A stretch of 64,000 nucleotides of DNA from Alkaliphilus serpentinus (GTDB lineage: Bacteria > Bacillota > Clostridia > Peptostreptococcales > Natronincolaceae). How positions within the stretch are numbered: the stretch's first letter is position 1; every line of letters begins with the position of its first letter. The stretch spans positions 1 through 64,000 of the forward strand of contig NZ_WBZB01000040.1 in assembly GCF_009017255.1 (NCBI RefSeq). The letters run 5' to 3'. Below, piece after piece: positions 51,850 to 61,208 of the stretch. A model generated the notes under the pieces. The model was not told where the DNA came from. It did no database searches and saw only the letters and a list, made by a program, of their open reading frames with translations. Made by a program: the position numbers and the translations under genes.

Positions 51850-53511
51850 TTAGTAACCCAGCTCCATCATTTTTTCTAAAATTTCCTTGAATACAGGAAC
51901 TGCATTTCTGCCTCCTGACCCCCCCTGCTGTATAAAAACCGTTACCCCATACTTGGGTTCGTCATTGGGATAATACCCTGTAAACCATCCATGAAATATT
52001 TCTTCTCCTTTATGGGCCGATTGGGCAGTTCCGGTTTTACCAGCAGTTACATTCCCCAATTCCCCAATGGTTTTTCCTGTCCCACTGGTCATAACTCTTT
52101 TCATTAGGTCTTGAAGGGCTTCAGCAATCTCCTGGCTAATCACCCTTTCTTCTTGGGGTTTATCAAATTCTTCAATTACATCATAATCATCATCAATAAC
52201 CTTATCTATTAAGTATAAATCCTTCTTAATACCGTCATTGGCAATTATTTGGGTTAATTGATTGATTTGCAGGGGAGTAACCTCAATATCTCCTTGGCCG
52301 ATTGAAATATTTCCGATGGCAGGACCTAAAATATGGTCTCCTGAGGGTAGATGTCCCTTTTCCTCTTCTAAAACTCCTATATCCACCCTCTCACCTAAAC
52401 CAAAGACCTTTGCCATTAGGATAATCTTTTTTGCCCCTACCCTTTGGCCTACTTGTATTAGGGTAGAATTACAGGATTCTGCTACGGCCTGCTGAAAGGT
52501 TATATCTAACCCTTCCTCTATATTGTTATGGGCACTACACTTTATCACAACATTCCCTATTTCCTGTTGTCCATTGCAATGAAATACCTCATCTAAAGTA
52601 ACCTGTTCTTCTTCTAATGCTGCTGCAGTAACTATTAGTTTAAAAATTGAACCAGGAGGGAAGGACATTTGCAGAGCTTTATTATATAGTTCATCACCAT
52701 AGCTATTCATATGATTTTGAATCCTATTGGGGTTATAGGTAGGACTACTGGCTATAGATAACAACTCTCCTGTTTTTATATTACTAATAACCACTGCTCC
52801 ATTTTTATTTTGATTTTTTAAAGCTTCCTCCCCTAAGGTTTGAAGGTGATAGTCTATGGTTAATTGTAAATGCTTCCCCTCTTCTGCAACTGTACTAAAA
52901 CCGGCTCCTGGCAATATTCTTTTTTTACCATCTAGTACCGCTGTAACCTTTTGTTTGTTAGAGTTAAACAATACTTCATTAAAGGATTTTTCTAAACCCG
53001 ACATTCCATTATGATCTATGCTATTGATATATCCAATTATATGGGCTAGTCTTTGGTTGTCCTGATAACGAAGCTTTTTCTCAAAGAAGTAAACTCCCTT
53101 TGGAATCAATAAATCACCATTACTAATTTCAATATCCGGCAGCAATTCCAATTCTACAATTTGTTGGGGTGTATCAAGGGCTTCTTCTAATTCATTAATT
53201 GTAATCCCGGTTATTTCTTCAATAATTGCAAGATTCCTTTCGTTTTTCTCGAATACTTTATTAGAAATCAAAAGTACAGTTTTTTCTTGTCTATCGGTAA
53301 AGGATATAAAGTTTCTATCAACTATATTGCCCCTGCCGCTATTTACTGGGATATCTATGTTCCTTTGATAATTCACCTCTGATAAATATAAATCATTTTT
53401 AATGATCTGTATGTAATATAATCTTCCTAGCAGATAAAGCAAGCAGACAGTCGAAATGATACCAATAAGCAGTAGCTTTTTTCTTGTTTGATTTATTTGT
53501 GTTTGATCCAT
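51850..53511 (-). CDS. Class B penicillin-binding protein (PbpI/YrrR-like)
   Basis: This peptidoglycan transpeptidase has 553 residues. A membrane anchor (about 12-30) is followed by the dimerisation domain and a transpeptidase domain with S-x-x-K in FPPGSIFKLIV near residue 288, S-x-N in AESCNST near 345 and KTG in TAGKTGTAQSA near 500. Synteny with udk/trhP/trmR matches Bacillus pbpI (yrrR), a sporulation-associated PBP. Its ribosome binding site GGGGG lies in the terminator arm just upstream. Confidence 0.9.
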   Translation of the reverse strand: MDQTQINQTRKKLLLIGIISTVCLLYLLGRLYYIQIIKNDLYLSEVNYQRNIDIPVNSGRGNIVDRNFISFTDRQEKTVLLISNKVFEKNERNLAIIEEITGITINELEEALDTPQQIVELELLPDIEISNGDLLIPKGVYFFEKKLRYQDNQRLAHIIGYINSIDHNGMSGLEKSFNEVLFNSNKQKVTAVLDGKKRILPGAGFSTVAEEGKHLQLTIDYHLQTLGEEALKNQNKNGAVVISNIKTGELLSIASSPTYNPNRIQNHMNSYGDELYNKALQMSFPPGSIFKLIVTAAALEEEQVTLDEVFHCNGQQEIGNVVIKCSAHNNIEEGLDITFQQAVAESCNSTLIQVGQRVGAKKIILMAKVFGLGERVDIGVLEEEKGHLPSGDHILGPAIGNISIGQGDIEVTPLQINQLTQIIANDGIKKDLYLIDKVIDDDYDVIEEFDKPQEERVISQEIAEALQDLMKRVMTSGTGKTIGELGNVTAGKTGTAQSAHKGEEIFHGWFTGYYPNDEPKYGVTVFIQQGGSGGRNAVPVFKEILEKMMELGY

Positions 53512-53557
53512 AAAAAACCCCCTGCCTTTTATAGAGAGTATCGACTATAAACAGGGG
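53512..53557 (-). terminator. Terminator of udk overlapping the PBP ribosome binding site
   Basis: On the minus strand CCCCTG pairs with CAGGGG, and inner TTTATAG with CTATAAA, giving a long stem with a 10-base loop, followed by six T and then the PBP ATG. The 3' arm GGGGG is the only ribosome binding site of the PBP gene. When folded, it stops transcription and hides the translation start. Confidence 0.85.
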
Positions 53558-53565
53558 ATTTAAAC

Positions 53566-54201
53566 TTATGCTTTTATTAATTGGTCTCGGATAACAGATT
53601 TTATTTTTGTAACCATTATATCGATTGCAACTTGATTATTGCCTCCCTCAGGAATGATGATATCTGCATATCTCTTGGTTGGTTCCACAAATTGAAGATG
53701 GGCAGGTCTAACGGTGCTTAAATATTGGCTAATAACAGATTCCAATGATCTGCCTCTGGCTTTTATATCCCGAACGATCCTTCTAACAATTCTTACATCG
53801 GCATCTGTGTCTACAAAAATCTTAATATCCATCATATCCCTTAAAACAGGGTCATCTAGTATCATGATTCCCTCAAGTATAATGATATCCCTAGGCTCAA
53901 TATGTTGGGTCTCTCTTTTTCTTGTATGGAGCTCGAAGTCATAAATGGGCTTATTAACGGGTTTATTTTGTAAAAGCTCCCTTAAGTGAGTTATCATCAG
54001 TGGTGTATCAAAGGCCAATGGATGATCATAATTTGTTTTTACCCTTTCTTCAAAGGATAGATGACTCTGATCTTTATAGTATGAATCCTGTTCAATTACC
54101 AAAATGTTCTTCTCTGATAGGCTTTGGAAAATAGCCCTAGCCACAGTACTTTTTCCTGAGCCAGTACCCCCAGTTATACCAATAAGAATTGGTCTATTCA
54201 A
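53566..54201 (-). CDS. udk: Uridine/cytidine kinase
   Basis: Udk phosphorylates uridine and cytidine to UMP/CMP in pyrimidine salvage. At 211 residues it has standard length. Visible are P-loop [14 protein letters not shown] near residue 8, [26 protein letters not shown] near 58, and [10 protein letters not shown] near 107. It lies downstream of the U32 peptidase, as in Bacillus. Confidence 0.95.
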   Translation of the reverse strand: MNRPILIGITGGTGSGKSTVARAIFQSLSEKNILVIEQDSYYKDQSHLSFEERVKTNYDHPLAFDTPLMITHLRELLQNKPVNKPIYDFELHTRKRETQHIEPRDIIILEGIMILDDPVLRDMMDIKIFVDTDADVRIVRRIVRDIKARGRSLESVISQYLSTVRPAHLQFVEPTKRYADIIIPEGGNNQVAIDIMVTKIKSVIRDQLIKA

Positions 54202-54228
54202 TTTGATCCCAACCTTTCATCCTATGTT

Positions 54229-55458
54229 TTATTCCTCTCGTATCTTCCGCAGCAAATCAAAGGGCTTAAGGGGATAATCGATTTTGATTTTCACCAATTG
54301 CTGAGGGTGAGGGGCTACATCAATTTGATTCCCATCAATATCCCACATTTCTTCTATTACCCTTTCATAAATCTCCTCCCGAGGTCCAACAACCTCTATA
54401 TGATCTCCTTTAAAGAATCGATTTCTTTGTTCAATTAATGCCACCTTTTCTTTTTCATCATATTCCTTTACTAAACCTATAAAATCGTAGGTTCTTACAT
54501 AGGATTGATCAGAATAAATATGCTCCTTTTCATCTGGCCTTTGAAAATAGAAGCCTGTTGTAAAATCCCTATGGCTGGCTTTATTTAGTTCCTCTAACCA
54601 TTGGGGGTTACTCCTCCAGTTTTTAGGATCCTTTAAATACTCATCTATAGCCATTCGATAGGCTCTAACAGTTGTAGCTACATAATAAGTGGTTTTCATC
54701 CTACCTTCAATCTTTAAGCTATTGATTCCAGCCTCTATAACCTCTGGAATATGCTGAATCATACATAGATCCTTGGAATTCATTATATAGGTGCCGGTCT
54801 CATCTTCGTATACTGGCATAAACTCACCAGGACGCTTTTCTTCTACTATGTGATACTTCCAGCGACATGGTTGGGCACATTCTCCTCTATTGGCGTCCCG
54901 ATTGGCCATATAATTGCTTAGAAGACATCTTCCAGAATAGGACATACACATGGCTCCATGAATAAAGCCCTCTAGTTCTAGGTCTTCTGGAATCTTCTCA
55001 CTAATTTCTTTAATTTCATTTAAGGATAGCTCTCTAGCCAAAACAACCCTCTTTGCTCCTTGCTTGTACCAGAAATTGATGGTTCTATAGTTGGTATTAT
55101 TTGCTTGAGTACTTATATGGATTTCCATATCAGGTAAAACCTCTTGAACAATTGAGAAGGTTCCAGGGTCTGATATTATTAAAGCGTCTATCCCTACCTT
55201 ACCTAGCTCTACTAAGTAATCTGGCAAATCCGTTAAATCCTCATTATGGGGGATGATATTGGCAGTAACATAAACCTTAACACCTCTACTATGGGCAAAT
55301 TCCACAGCTTCTTTAAGATCCTCTATGGAAAAGTTCTTTGCAGCAGACCTTAATCCAAAAATCTGGCCTCCCACATAAACTGCATCTGCACCGTAAATAA
55401 CTGCAACCTTTAATCTCTCTAAGTCACCTGCTGGGGCCAGCAGCTCTATTTTTTTCAT
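54229..55458 (-). CDS. U32-family tRNA hydroxylation protein (TrhP type)
   Basis: The 409-residue U32 peptidase-family protein resembles Bacillus YrrO/TrhP2 and E. coli TrhP, which participate in forming 5-hydroxyuridine at tRNA position 34. The conserved motif AMCMSYSGRCLLSNYMANRD and the Cys residues in CAQPCRW near residue 195 are present. Family length normal. It lies between trmR and udk, and the neighbour TrmR methylates the same nucleoside, which supports the tRNA role. Confidence 0.9.
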   Translation of the reverse strand: MKKIELLAPAGDLERLKVAVIYGADAVYVGGQIFGLRSAAKNFSIEDLKEAVEFAHSRGVKVYVTANIIPHNEDLTDLPDYLVELGKVGIDALIISDPGTFSIVQEVLPDMEIHISTQANNTNYRTINFWYKQGAKRVVLARELSLNEIKEISEKIPEDLELEGFIHGAMCMSYSGRCLLSNYMANRDANRGECAQPCRWKYHIVEEKRPGEFMPVYEDETGTYIMNSKDLCMIQHIPEVIEAGINSLKIEGRMKTTYYVATTVRAYRMAIDEYLKDPKNWRSNPQWLEELNKASHRDFTTGFYFQRPDEKEHIYSDQSYVRTYDFIGLVKEYDEKEKVALIEQRNRFFKGDHIEVVGPREEIYERVIEEMWDIDGNQIDVAPHPQQLVKIKIDYPLKPFDLLRKIREE

Positions 55459-55514
55459 ATTTTAACCATTCCTTTCACAAGGCTGTAGGAATATATTATT
55501 AATATCAATTCTTT

Positions 55515-56177
55515 TCACTCTTCATTAATTCTTGACTTCTTATAGCTTATTGCCAATCCATCACCGATGGGAACTATACTGGTTTCCAGCATTGGATGAC
55601 TGCAAATGGTATCCAAATAATTTCTCATCCTGTTGACGATTGTTCTTTTGCGTCTAACAGCATAATCATCGTGGGCAATCATACCTTTATATAGTATATT
55701 ATCAGACACAAGAAGTCCACCGGGTTTCAAAAGATTTATGCATTCATTTAAAAATTCATTATACTGACCCTTTGCGCCATCTAAAAAAATCATATCGTAT
55801 TGAGCATCTAAAAATCTTAAGACCTCATCTGCTTCTCCTGGTAGAAGTCTGATCATACTCTCTTTATTTGCTATGGAAATATTTTTCTTCGCTTCAATGA
55901 TCATCTCTTCATTTCTTTCAATGGTTGTTATATGTCCATTTTCACCCATTGCATCACAAAAAATCAGGGTAGAATAGGCAATTGCAGTTCCCACCTCTAG
56001 AATTCTTTTGGCATCAACAGCCATTGTTAATACCCTAAGAAGGGCTGCAACCTCCTTATGAACTATTGGTACATTATTTTCAACAGCGTAAACCTCCATC
56101 TTATGAAATAAATCCTGGGAAGGAGGCAGTATGTCTCTAATGTAGTTTTCAACAAATTCATTGGTAATATTACTCAT
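55515..56177 (-). CDS. trmR: tRNA 5-hydroxyuridine methyltransferase (TrmR/YrrM type)
   Basis: This SAM-dependent O-methyltransferase methylates 5-hydroxyuridine to 5-methoxyuridine in tRNA wobble position 34 in its Bacillus homologue. The 220 residues include the SAM motif ILEVGTAIAYSTLIF near 60, ITTIERNEEMI near 83, and the metal-binding DMIFLDGAKGQYNEFL near 127 with SDNILYKGM near 158. It is upstream of the U32 gene, as in Bacillus yrrM-N-O-udk. Confidence 0.88.
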   Translation of the reverse strand: MSNITNEFVENYIRDILPPSQDLFHKMEVYAVENNVPIVHKEVAALLRVLTMAVDAKRILEVGTAIAYSTLIFCDAMGENGHITTIERNEEMIIEAKKNISIANKESMIRLLPGEADEVLRFLDAQYDMIFLDGAKGQYNEFLNECINLLKPGGLLVSDNILYKGMIAHDDYAVRRKRTIVNRMRNYLDTICSHPMLETSIVPIGDGLAISYKKSRINEE

Positions 56178-56297
56178 TTAAACAACAACTCCCTAAAAGG
56201 ATTAAATAAAACGTGGTTAGCTGAAGGCTCCACGTATTTATTAAGAGTTTTCCCTTTATTTTCATGTATTATTATATTATTACTGTGGCAAAAAAAC

Positions 56298-56326
56298 AAG
56301 AAAAAACACACCATCTCAGTGTGTTT
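56298..56326 (-). terminator. Terminator after ylbF-like gene
   Basis: AAACACAC (56304-56311) and GTGTGTTT (56319-56326) make an 8-bp stem. On the minus strand a TTTTTTCTTG run follows. Confidence 0.75.
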
Positions 56327-56330
56327 AATG

Positions 56331-56675
56331 TTATTGATCCAGACCTATGTTAATATCCATTGCTTCCCCTAAGATTTTATAAATATCAGCCATCATTTGT
56401 GTTAATCTAAATTCAGCCTGCATAAATCTGCTAATGATATCATCCTTTATCAGTAGATTGTGAAGCTCCTGAAGCTTTTGAATTTTCTCTTCCTCAACCT
56501 CTTGACCCATCATTTGGGCACTCTGTATCTCAAATTGACGTCGTCTAAAGTCCTCCATAATATCCTTTACCTGTGGATTTCCGTTAAGGTTTTTTTCCAG
56601 CTCTTTATAGGCTTTATACTCATCACTGCCCTTTAATGCCTTTGCCAACTGATGCGCACAATCATATACATTCAT
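56331..56675 (-). CDS. YlbF/YmcA-family protein
   Basis: This 114-residue helical protein of the YlbF/YheA group has the family pattern AHQLAKALKGSDEYKAYKEL and NPQVKDIMEDFRRRQFEIQ. Bacillus members (YlbF, YmcA, YaaT) form a complex that influences RNA processing, sporulation and competence. Which member this is cannot be settled from sequence alone. Confidence 0.85.
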   Translation of the reverse strand: MNVYDCAHQLAKALKGSDEYKAYKELEKNLNGNPQVKDIMEDFRRRQFEIQSAQMMGQEVEEEKIQKLQELHNLLIKDDIISRFMQAEFRLTQMMADIYKILGEAMDINIGLDQ

Positions 56676-56832
56676 AGGTAATGCCCCCTTAATTTCTTCA
56701 AAATCAAGTATTACAAACCGACATCTTTAATAATCGTGTATATTCATTATAAACCCTTTAATAGTTCCTTGCAACCATCCAATATCTGCCCTTACTTTAT
56801 TATTCCTTATCATTTATATGATGATTTTTTCA

Positions 56833-57435
56833 TTAAATTCCACCTAATGACATAATTAAGGGTACCAGGATCGGTACCATGGAGGATAACACAACACCCG
56901 TTATAAAAGAAACCATTGCTATACTACCATCAGTTGACTTAGAGATAATGGGTAGGGTTGTATCCATAGCCGTTGCGCCAGCAGGTGCTATGGCTTCGTA
57001 GTTACCGACATATTTTGCGATAAGGGGGATGGTTATTAAGGCTATAATCTCTCTTATAACATTTGTTATAAAGGCTAAAGTACCCAATTGAGCACTGTGC
57101 TTTGAAAGCTCAATTGCAGATAAAGAGTACCAACCAAAGCCTGCACCAATAGCCCCTGCTTCGTTAAAGGGAAGGTTGATGAAGATCCCGGCAGTTATTG
57201 CACCAGCGATACTTCCTATAGCAACCATTAGGGGTACTAATAGTACTTTAAAGCCCATTTTCTTAATCTTTGTTAAGATATTACCCTGCATTCCTATGTC
57301 TATCCCTACAAATAACAGTAACAAACAAAGACCTACATCAATTAATAAACCGATATGCTGTACCATAAAGGAAGGAAAATAAAAATAACCAGTTATAATT
57401 CCAAGGATAACAGCCGCTAGAATTTTAAAGGTCAT
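56833..57435 (-). CDS. LysO-family lysine exporter, C-terminal part
   Basis: The 200-residue membrane protein matches the C-terminal part of LysO (DUF340, YbjE in E. coli), with LIDVGLCLLLLFVGIDIGMQ and GAIGAGFGWYSLSAIELSKH. The ATG at 57435 (RBS AGGAGG nine bases before) overlaps the end of the N-terminal half gene by 11 bases. The family is one 299-residue protein in E. coli. Here it is two coupled genes, as in many Firmicutes. Confidence 0.85.
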   Translation of the reverse strand: MTFKILAAVILGIITGYFYFPSFMVQHIGLLIDVGLCLLLLFVGIDIGMQGNILTKIKKMGFKVLLVPLMVAIGSIAGAITAGIFINLPFNEAGAIGAGFGWYSLSAIELSKHSAQLGTLAFITNVIREIIALITIPLIAKYVGNYEAIAPAGATAMDTTLPIISKSTDGSIAMVSFITGVVLSSMVPILVPLIMSLGGI

Positions 57436-57745
57436 TGACTTCAACCTCCTTATTTTTTTTTAGGATAGTGGCAGAAACCAATTTAACTCCAAGAACACTA
57501 AAGATTATTGAAAATAATGCCAATATAAGTCCTTGAAAACCAATGGTATTTAGGGATAAGAGGATTTCTTTTTCGAGGCCTATTTTAACCCCCATGATAA
57601 ATAGCAAAAATAATAGTGCAAGGTTTTGAACTGTAGCGATTCTATTTTTTATATTGCCTTTAAGCTTACCCTTTAAGCCTATGATGGCTCCTAAAATAAG
57701 AATTAATAGATATAATAATATGTTCATAAGGTACCTCCCATTCAT
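57425..57745 (-). CDS. LysO-family lysine exporter, N-terminal part
   Basis: The 106-residue protein with four hydrophobic segments (ILLYLLILILGAIIGLKGKL, LALLFLLFIMGVKIGLEKEI, LGFQGLILALFSIIFSVLGV-like) matches the N-terminal part of LysO. It is overlapped by the gene for the C-terminal part, so the pair is likely translationally coupled and forms one transporter. Confidence 0.82.
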   Translation of the reverse strand: MNGRYLMNILLYLLILILGAIIGLKGKLKGNIKNRIATVQNLALLFLLFIMGVKIGLEKEILLSLNTIGFQGLILALFSIIFSVLGVKLVSATILKKNKEVEVNDL

Positions 57746-57855
57746 GTCAATATCATCATTATACTATCTAATTGAGTTTAACAAAAGGATTTTACCCTTA
57801 AACATTTGAGAAAGTCATTTGATTAAGGCCTCTTGTAGTGGGTAAGTGCTGAAAA

Positions 57856-57885
57856 TATTAAGAAGTCACCTAATTGGTGACTTCT
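57856..57885 (-). terminator. Terminator of rnj
   Basis: AGAAGTCACC and GGTGACTTCT form a perfect 10-bp stem with a 5-base loop. On the minus strand the following sequence is TTAATATTTTC. It lies between rnj and lysO. Confidence 0.65.
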
Positions 57886-57903
57886 ATAATAGATATATGC
57901 TTT

Positions 57904-59568
57904 TTAGACTTCCATGATAACGGGTAATATCATAGGTCTTCTTTTGGTTTTTTCGTATAAGAAATCCTTTAAACCATCTCTGATGGAGCTTTTTAAGGTT
58001 GACCATTCACGAGCATTTTGGCTTTCACATATTAATAGCGCATTTTTCACTACCTCTTTTGCCTCCACCATTAATACCTCAGATTCTCTAACATATACAA
58101 AGCCTCTAGAGATGATGTCTGGCCCAGCAGCAATTTTGCCTGTTTCCTTAGAAATGGTTACTACCACCACCATTAAGCCATCCTCAGCTAGATGCTTTCG
58201 ATCCCTTAAAACGATGTTTCCTACATCACCAACGCCTAAGCCATCAACCAGCACTCTACCAGCAGGAACTGTCCCACCAACTTTAGCATTGTCCTTGGTA
58301 AATTCCACAATGGTTCCATTGTTAACAATAAAGATATCTTCCCTATTCATTCCCAAGTCTTCAGCTAGATTGGCATGCTTTCTTAGATGCCTGTATTCAC
58401 CATGTACTGGTATAAAAAATTTAGGCTTAACCAATCGGTGCATAAGCTTTAGTTCTTCTTGGCAGGCATGACCAGAAACATGAACCTCTGCCAAGCTTTC
58501 ATATATTACATCTGCTCCCTTTTCAAAAAGCTGATTAATTACTCTACTAATTCCCTTTTCATTACCTGGTATTGGCGAGGATGAAAACACCACCAAATCA
58601 CCTTGTCGAATTTCAAGCTTCTTATGATCTGAGCTGGCCATTCTTGAAAGGGCAGCCATTGGCTCACCTTGGCTTCCTGTTGTAATGATCACTATTTGAC
58701 CGTCATTATATTGATCCATCTCATCGATATCAATAATGAGATTGTCAGGTATCGTCAGTATTCCAAGATCAACAGCTACTCCTACTACATTCACCATACT
58801 TCTTCCGGATACAACAACCTTTCGGTTATACTTTTGGGCGGCTTCCATAATTTGCTGTACCCTATGAACGTTGGATGAGAAGGTGGCAACTATTATACGC
58901 TTGTCTGTATTTCTAAAAATATTTTCAAAGGTGGCTCCTACATTTTTTTCTGACATTGTAGAGCCCCTTCGCTCTGCATTAGTACTGTCTGCAAGCATAA
59001 CTAAGACTCCTTTTTGTCCTAGCTCTGCAATTTTATGAAGATCAATGAATTGATCATCTATAGGCGTATAGTCAATCTTAAAATCCCCTGTATGGAACAC
59101 AATTCCCATAGGTGTATGAATGGCAATTGCACAGGCATCTGGGATACTATGACAGGATCTAATAAATTCGATGCTAAAGATGCCTAACTTTATACTCTCA
59201 CCATGATTCACCCTTTGAAGATGGACATTGGCAATCTTATGCTCCTTTAATTTTAATTCTACTAGGCCTAAGGTTAATCTGGTACCATAAACGGGTACAT
59301 TAATCTTTTTTAGAACATAAGGTAAAGCCCCAATATGATCCTCATGACCATGGGTGATTACAAACCCCTTGATCTTCTCTTTGTTTTTTATTAAATAAGA
59401 AATATCAGGTATAACGATGTCAATACCCAGCATTTCGTCCTCTGGAAAGCTTAATCCACTGTCTATAACTACAATTTCATCTTTATATTCTATGGCAGTC
59501 ATATTTTTACCAATTTCATTTAAGCCACCCAGGGGAATGATTTTAAGTTTAGTCGGTTTTCTCCCCAA
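57904..59568 (-). CDS. rnj: Ribonuclease J
   Basis: RNase J is a metallo-beta-lactamase-fold nuclease with 5'-exonuclease and endonuclease activity central to mRNA decay. The 554 residues include the metal motif HGHEDHIGALPYVL near 74, GDFKIDYTPI near 160, DSTNAERRGSTMSE near 193, and the C-terminal SGHACQEELKLMHRL near 365 (beta-CASP). Its 5' region shows an AT hairpin near 59600-59620. Confidence 0.96.
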   Translation of the reverse strand: MGRKPTKLKIIPLGGLNEIGKNMTAIEYKDEIVVIDSGLSFPEDEMLGIDIVIPDISYLIKNKEKIKGFVITHGHEDHIGALPYVLKKINVPVYGTRLTLGLVELKLKEHKIANVHLQRVNHGESIKLGIFSIEFIRSCHSIPDACAIAIHTPMGIVFHTGDFKIDYTPIDDQFIDLHKIAELGQKGVLVMLADSTNAERRGSTMSEKNVGATFENIFRNTDKRIIVATFSSNVHRVQQIMEAAQKYNRKVVVSGRSMVNVVGVAVDLGILTIPDNLIIDIDEMDQYNDGQIVIITTGSQGEPMAALSRMASSDHKKLEIRQGDLVVFSSSPIPGNEKGISRVINQLFEKGADVIYESLAEVHVSGHACQEELKLMHRLVKPKFFIPVHGEYRHLRKHANLAEDLGMNREDIFIVNNGTIVEFTKDNAKVGGTVPAGRVLVDGLGVGDVGNIVLRDRKHLAEDGLMVVVVTISKETGKIAAGPDIISRGFVYVRESEVLMVEAKEVVKNALLICESQNAREWSTLKSSIRDGLKDFLYEKTKRRPMILPVIMEV

Positions 59569-59813
59569 TATATAACACTCCTTTTTAAATTATTCCGCCC
59601 GCTTTTTTATTAAAAAATCATTTACATGATTTACCCGTACGAATTTAGATACCTTTTCCTATTTTACCACAATTATTATTGAATTTAAACTAAATAATTA
59701 TTAAATAAATATTATTAGAATCAACTGTAAAAGCTGAAATCTTATCTATTTATTATATATTTTAACCCTTTGAAAGTTTTTTAAGCATTTACTCGCAAAA
59801 GACCTAGATTACC

Positions 59814-59846
59814 ATAAAAAAAGTCTTGCATGAATCTCGCAAGACT
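59814..59846 (-). terminator. Terminator of the Fur-family gene
   Basis: AGTCTTGC (59822-59829) and GCAAGACT (59839-59846) make an 8-bp stem. The minus strand has seven T afterwards. It directly follows the Fur-family stop. Confidence 0.85.
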
Positions 59847-59847
59847 G

Positions 59848-60285
59848 TTATTTTCTACAATCACTACATACGCCATTAAATTTCACTTTATGATCTTTAA
59901 TTTTAAACTTATAGAGTTTCTCAATCTCACTTTCCAATTGCTCTAACAAATCTATTTCTACTTCAATTACATCTCCACAGACCTCACAAATTAAATGATG
60001 ATGCTGATGGTCATCCTCGTGACTATTAAATTCATATCTACTACACCCATCATCTAGGTTTAGTCGAGAAACTAATTCCATATCCTCCAATAGTTGTAGG
60101 GTTCTGTAAACGGTAGCCAAACCAATTTCGGGACATTCATCCTTCACCAAACCATATATTTCTTCTGTGTTTAGATGTTTACCTTGATTTTCAAATACGA
60201 TATTTAAAATTGCTCTCCTTTGAGGGGTTAGCTTAAATCCCTTTTCCTTTAATCTTTCTTTTAGAACATCCATTAGATTATCCAT
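59848..60285 (-). CDS. Fur-family metalloregulator
   Basis: This 145-residue DNA-binding regulator senses a metal or peroxide. The N-terminal winged helix contains KLTPQRRAILNIVF and CPEIGLATVYRTLQLLEDMEL. The metal region HEDDHQHHHLICEVCG and the C-terminal CSDC form the structural zinc site CxxC...CxxC. Fur, PerR and Zur cannot be distinguished with confidence. It has a near-consensus promoter 44-71 bases upstream. Confidence 0.9.
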   Translation of the reverse strand: MDNLMDVLKERLKEKGFKLTPQRRAILNIVFENQGKHLNTEEIYGLVKDECPEIGLATVYRTLQLLEDMELVSRLNLDDGCSRYEFNSHEDDHQHHHLICEVCGDVIEVEIDLLEQLESEIEKLYKFKIKDHKVKFNGVCSDCRK

Positions 60286-60328
60286 AACTTAACCCTCACT
60301 TCTCAAATAATAACACTTTTCATGTAAT

Positions 60329-60356
60329 AGTATATCATCATTTCAAGTTTTGTCAA
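60329..60356 (-). promoter_or_regulatory. Consensus promoter of the Fur-family gene
   Basis: Minus-strand TTGACA (60356-60351) and TATACT (60334-60329) are 16 bases apart. A T-rich stretch with TTATTATTT just downstream may hold an autoregulatory box, but I cannot identify one with confidence. Confidence 0.75.
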
Positions 60357-60445
60357 TGATTTCCTTCAGAATTTTTCCACCTTTGAATGAAACCTCAATT
60401 GTAAAATTAAATTCCACCCTCTCTATGGTTTTTAAAATCCATCTA

Positions 60446-61156
60446 TTATACTCGTATCTCTAATCGATCCTTTAATTTAACAGTATTATTTTTTACAATT
60501 GAATTATAGGCATAAAATTCTACCCCCTCATCTATTGCCTTTAGCATTGCTCCATAAAAGGCCTTATCCATTTCTTGATTGGGGGTAAAGGCAATGGAAT
60601 CTTCCCTTTGAATGATAAAAAAAACAGCTGCTTCGATTCCTTGACTTTTTGCTTCTATCAATTCTAATAGATGTCTTGTTCCCCTTTCCGTTGGTGCATC
60701 TGGAAAGGAGGCCATTTTATTTTCCTTAACGAGGGTAACACACTTGGCTTCAACAAGGGCATTAGAGTTATTGTTAGACAATGAAAAGTCAAATTTACTC
60801 TTACCAAAGGTCACCTCAGCCTTTACATAGTTGTACTGACGAAATTCTGGTATAGAACCTTCTTGAAAGGCCTTATTTAAGATCCTATTTGGAAGCTTAG
60901 AATCTATAGCCACTAAAATCCCCCTTTGGGTATAGACCATCAACAGATCATATTGGGTTTTTCTCAAGGGATTATCTACCTTTCTGACGATAACCCTAGC
61001 CCCTTCTAATAATAGCTCCCTCATCCTTCCAGTGTTTGGGACATGGGTCAAATGTCGTTCTCCATCTAATAATATTTCCGCAATAAATCTGTTATGACGC
61101 TTAATAAATGTTGCTTCATGCATTTCTCCATCTATAAATAATTTCATATTTTTCAC
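60446..61156 (-). CDS. sfsA: SfsA family DNA/RNA nuclease-like protein
   Basis: SfsA is a DNA-binding protein originally named for sugar fermentation stimulation, and structural work suggests a nuclease fold. The 236 residues show RHNRFIAEILLDGE near 20, LTHVPNTGRMREL, VEAKCVTLVKENKMASFPDAPTERG near 133 (D/E-x-K nuclease core) and the C-terminal EDSIAFTPNQEMDKAFYGAM. It is divergent from the membrane gene next to it. Confidence 0.95.
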   Translation of the reverse strand: MKNMKLFIDGEMHEATFIKRHNRFIAEILLDGERHLTHVPNTGRMRELLLEGARVIVRKVDNPLRKTQYDLLMVYTQRGILVAIDSKLPNRILNKAFQEGSIPEFRQYNYVKAEVTFGKSKFDFSLSNNNSNALVEAKCVTLVKENKMASFPDAPTERGTRHLLELIEAKSQGIEAAVFFIIQREDSIAFTPNQEMDKAFYGAMLKAIDEGVEFYAYNSIVKNNTVKLKDRLEIRV

Positions 61157-61208
61157 CTACTTATGTTATACTAAGCTTATATAATAATAGAAACAGGGGG
61201 GAGCATTT

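Noticed and set aside
57425-57444. Frameshift in a single lysO gene
   Set aside because: The second gene has its own good ribosome binding site and ATG. Two-gene LysO is normal in Firmicutes.
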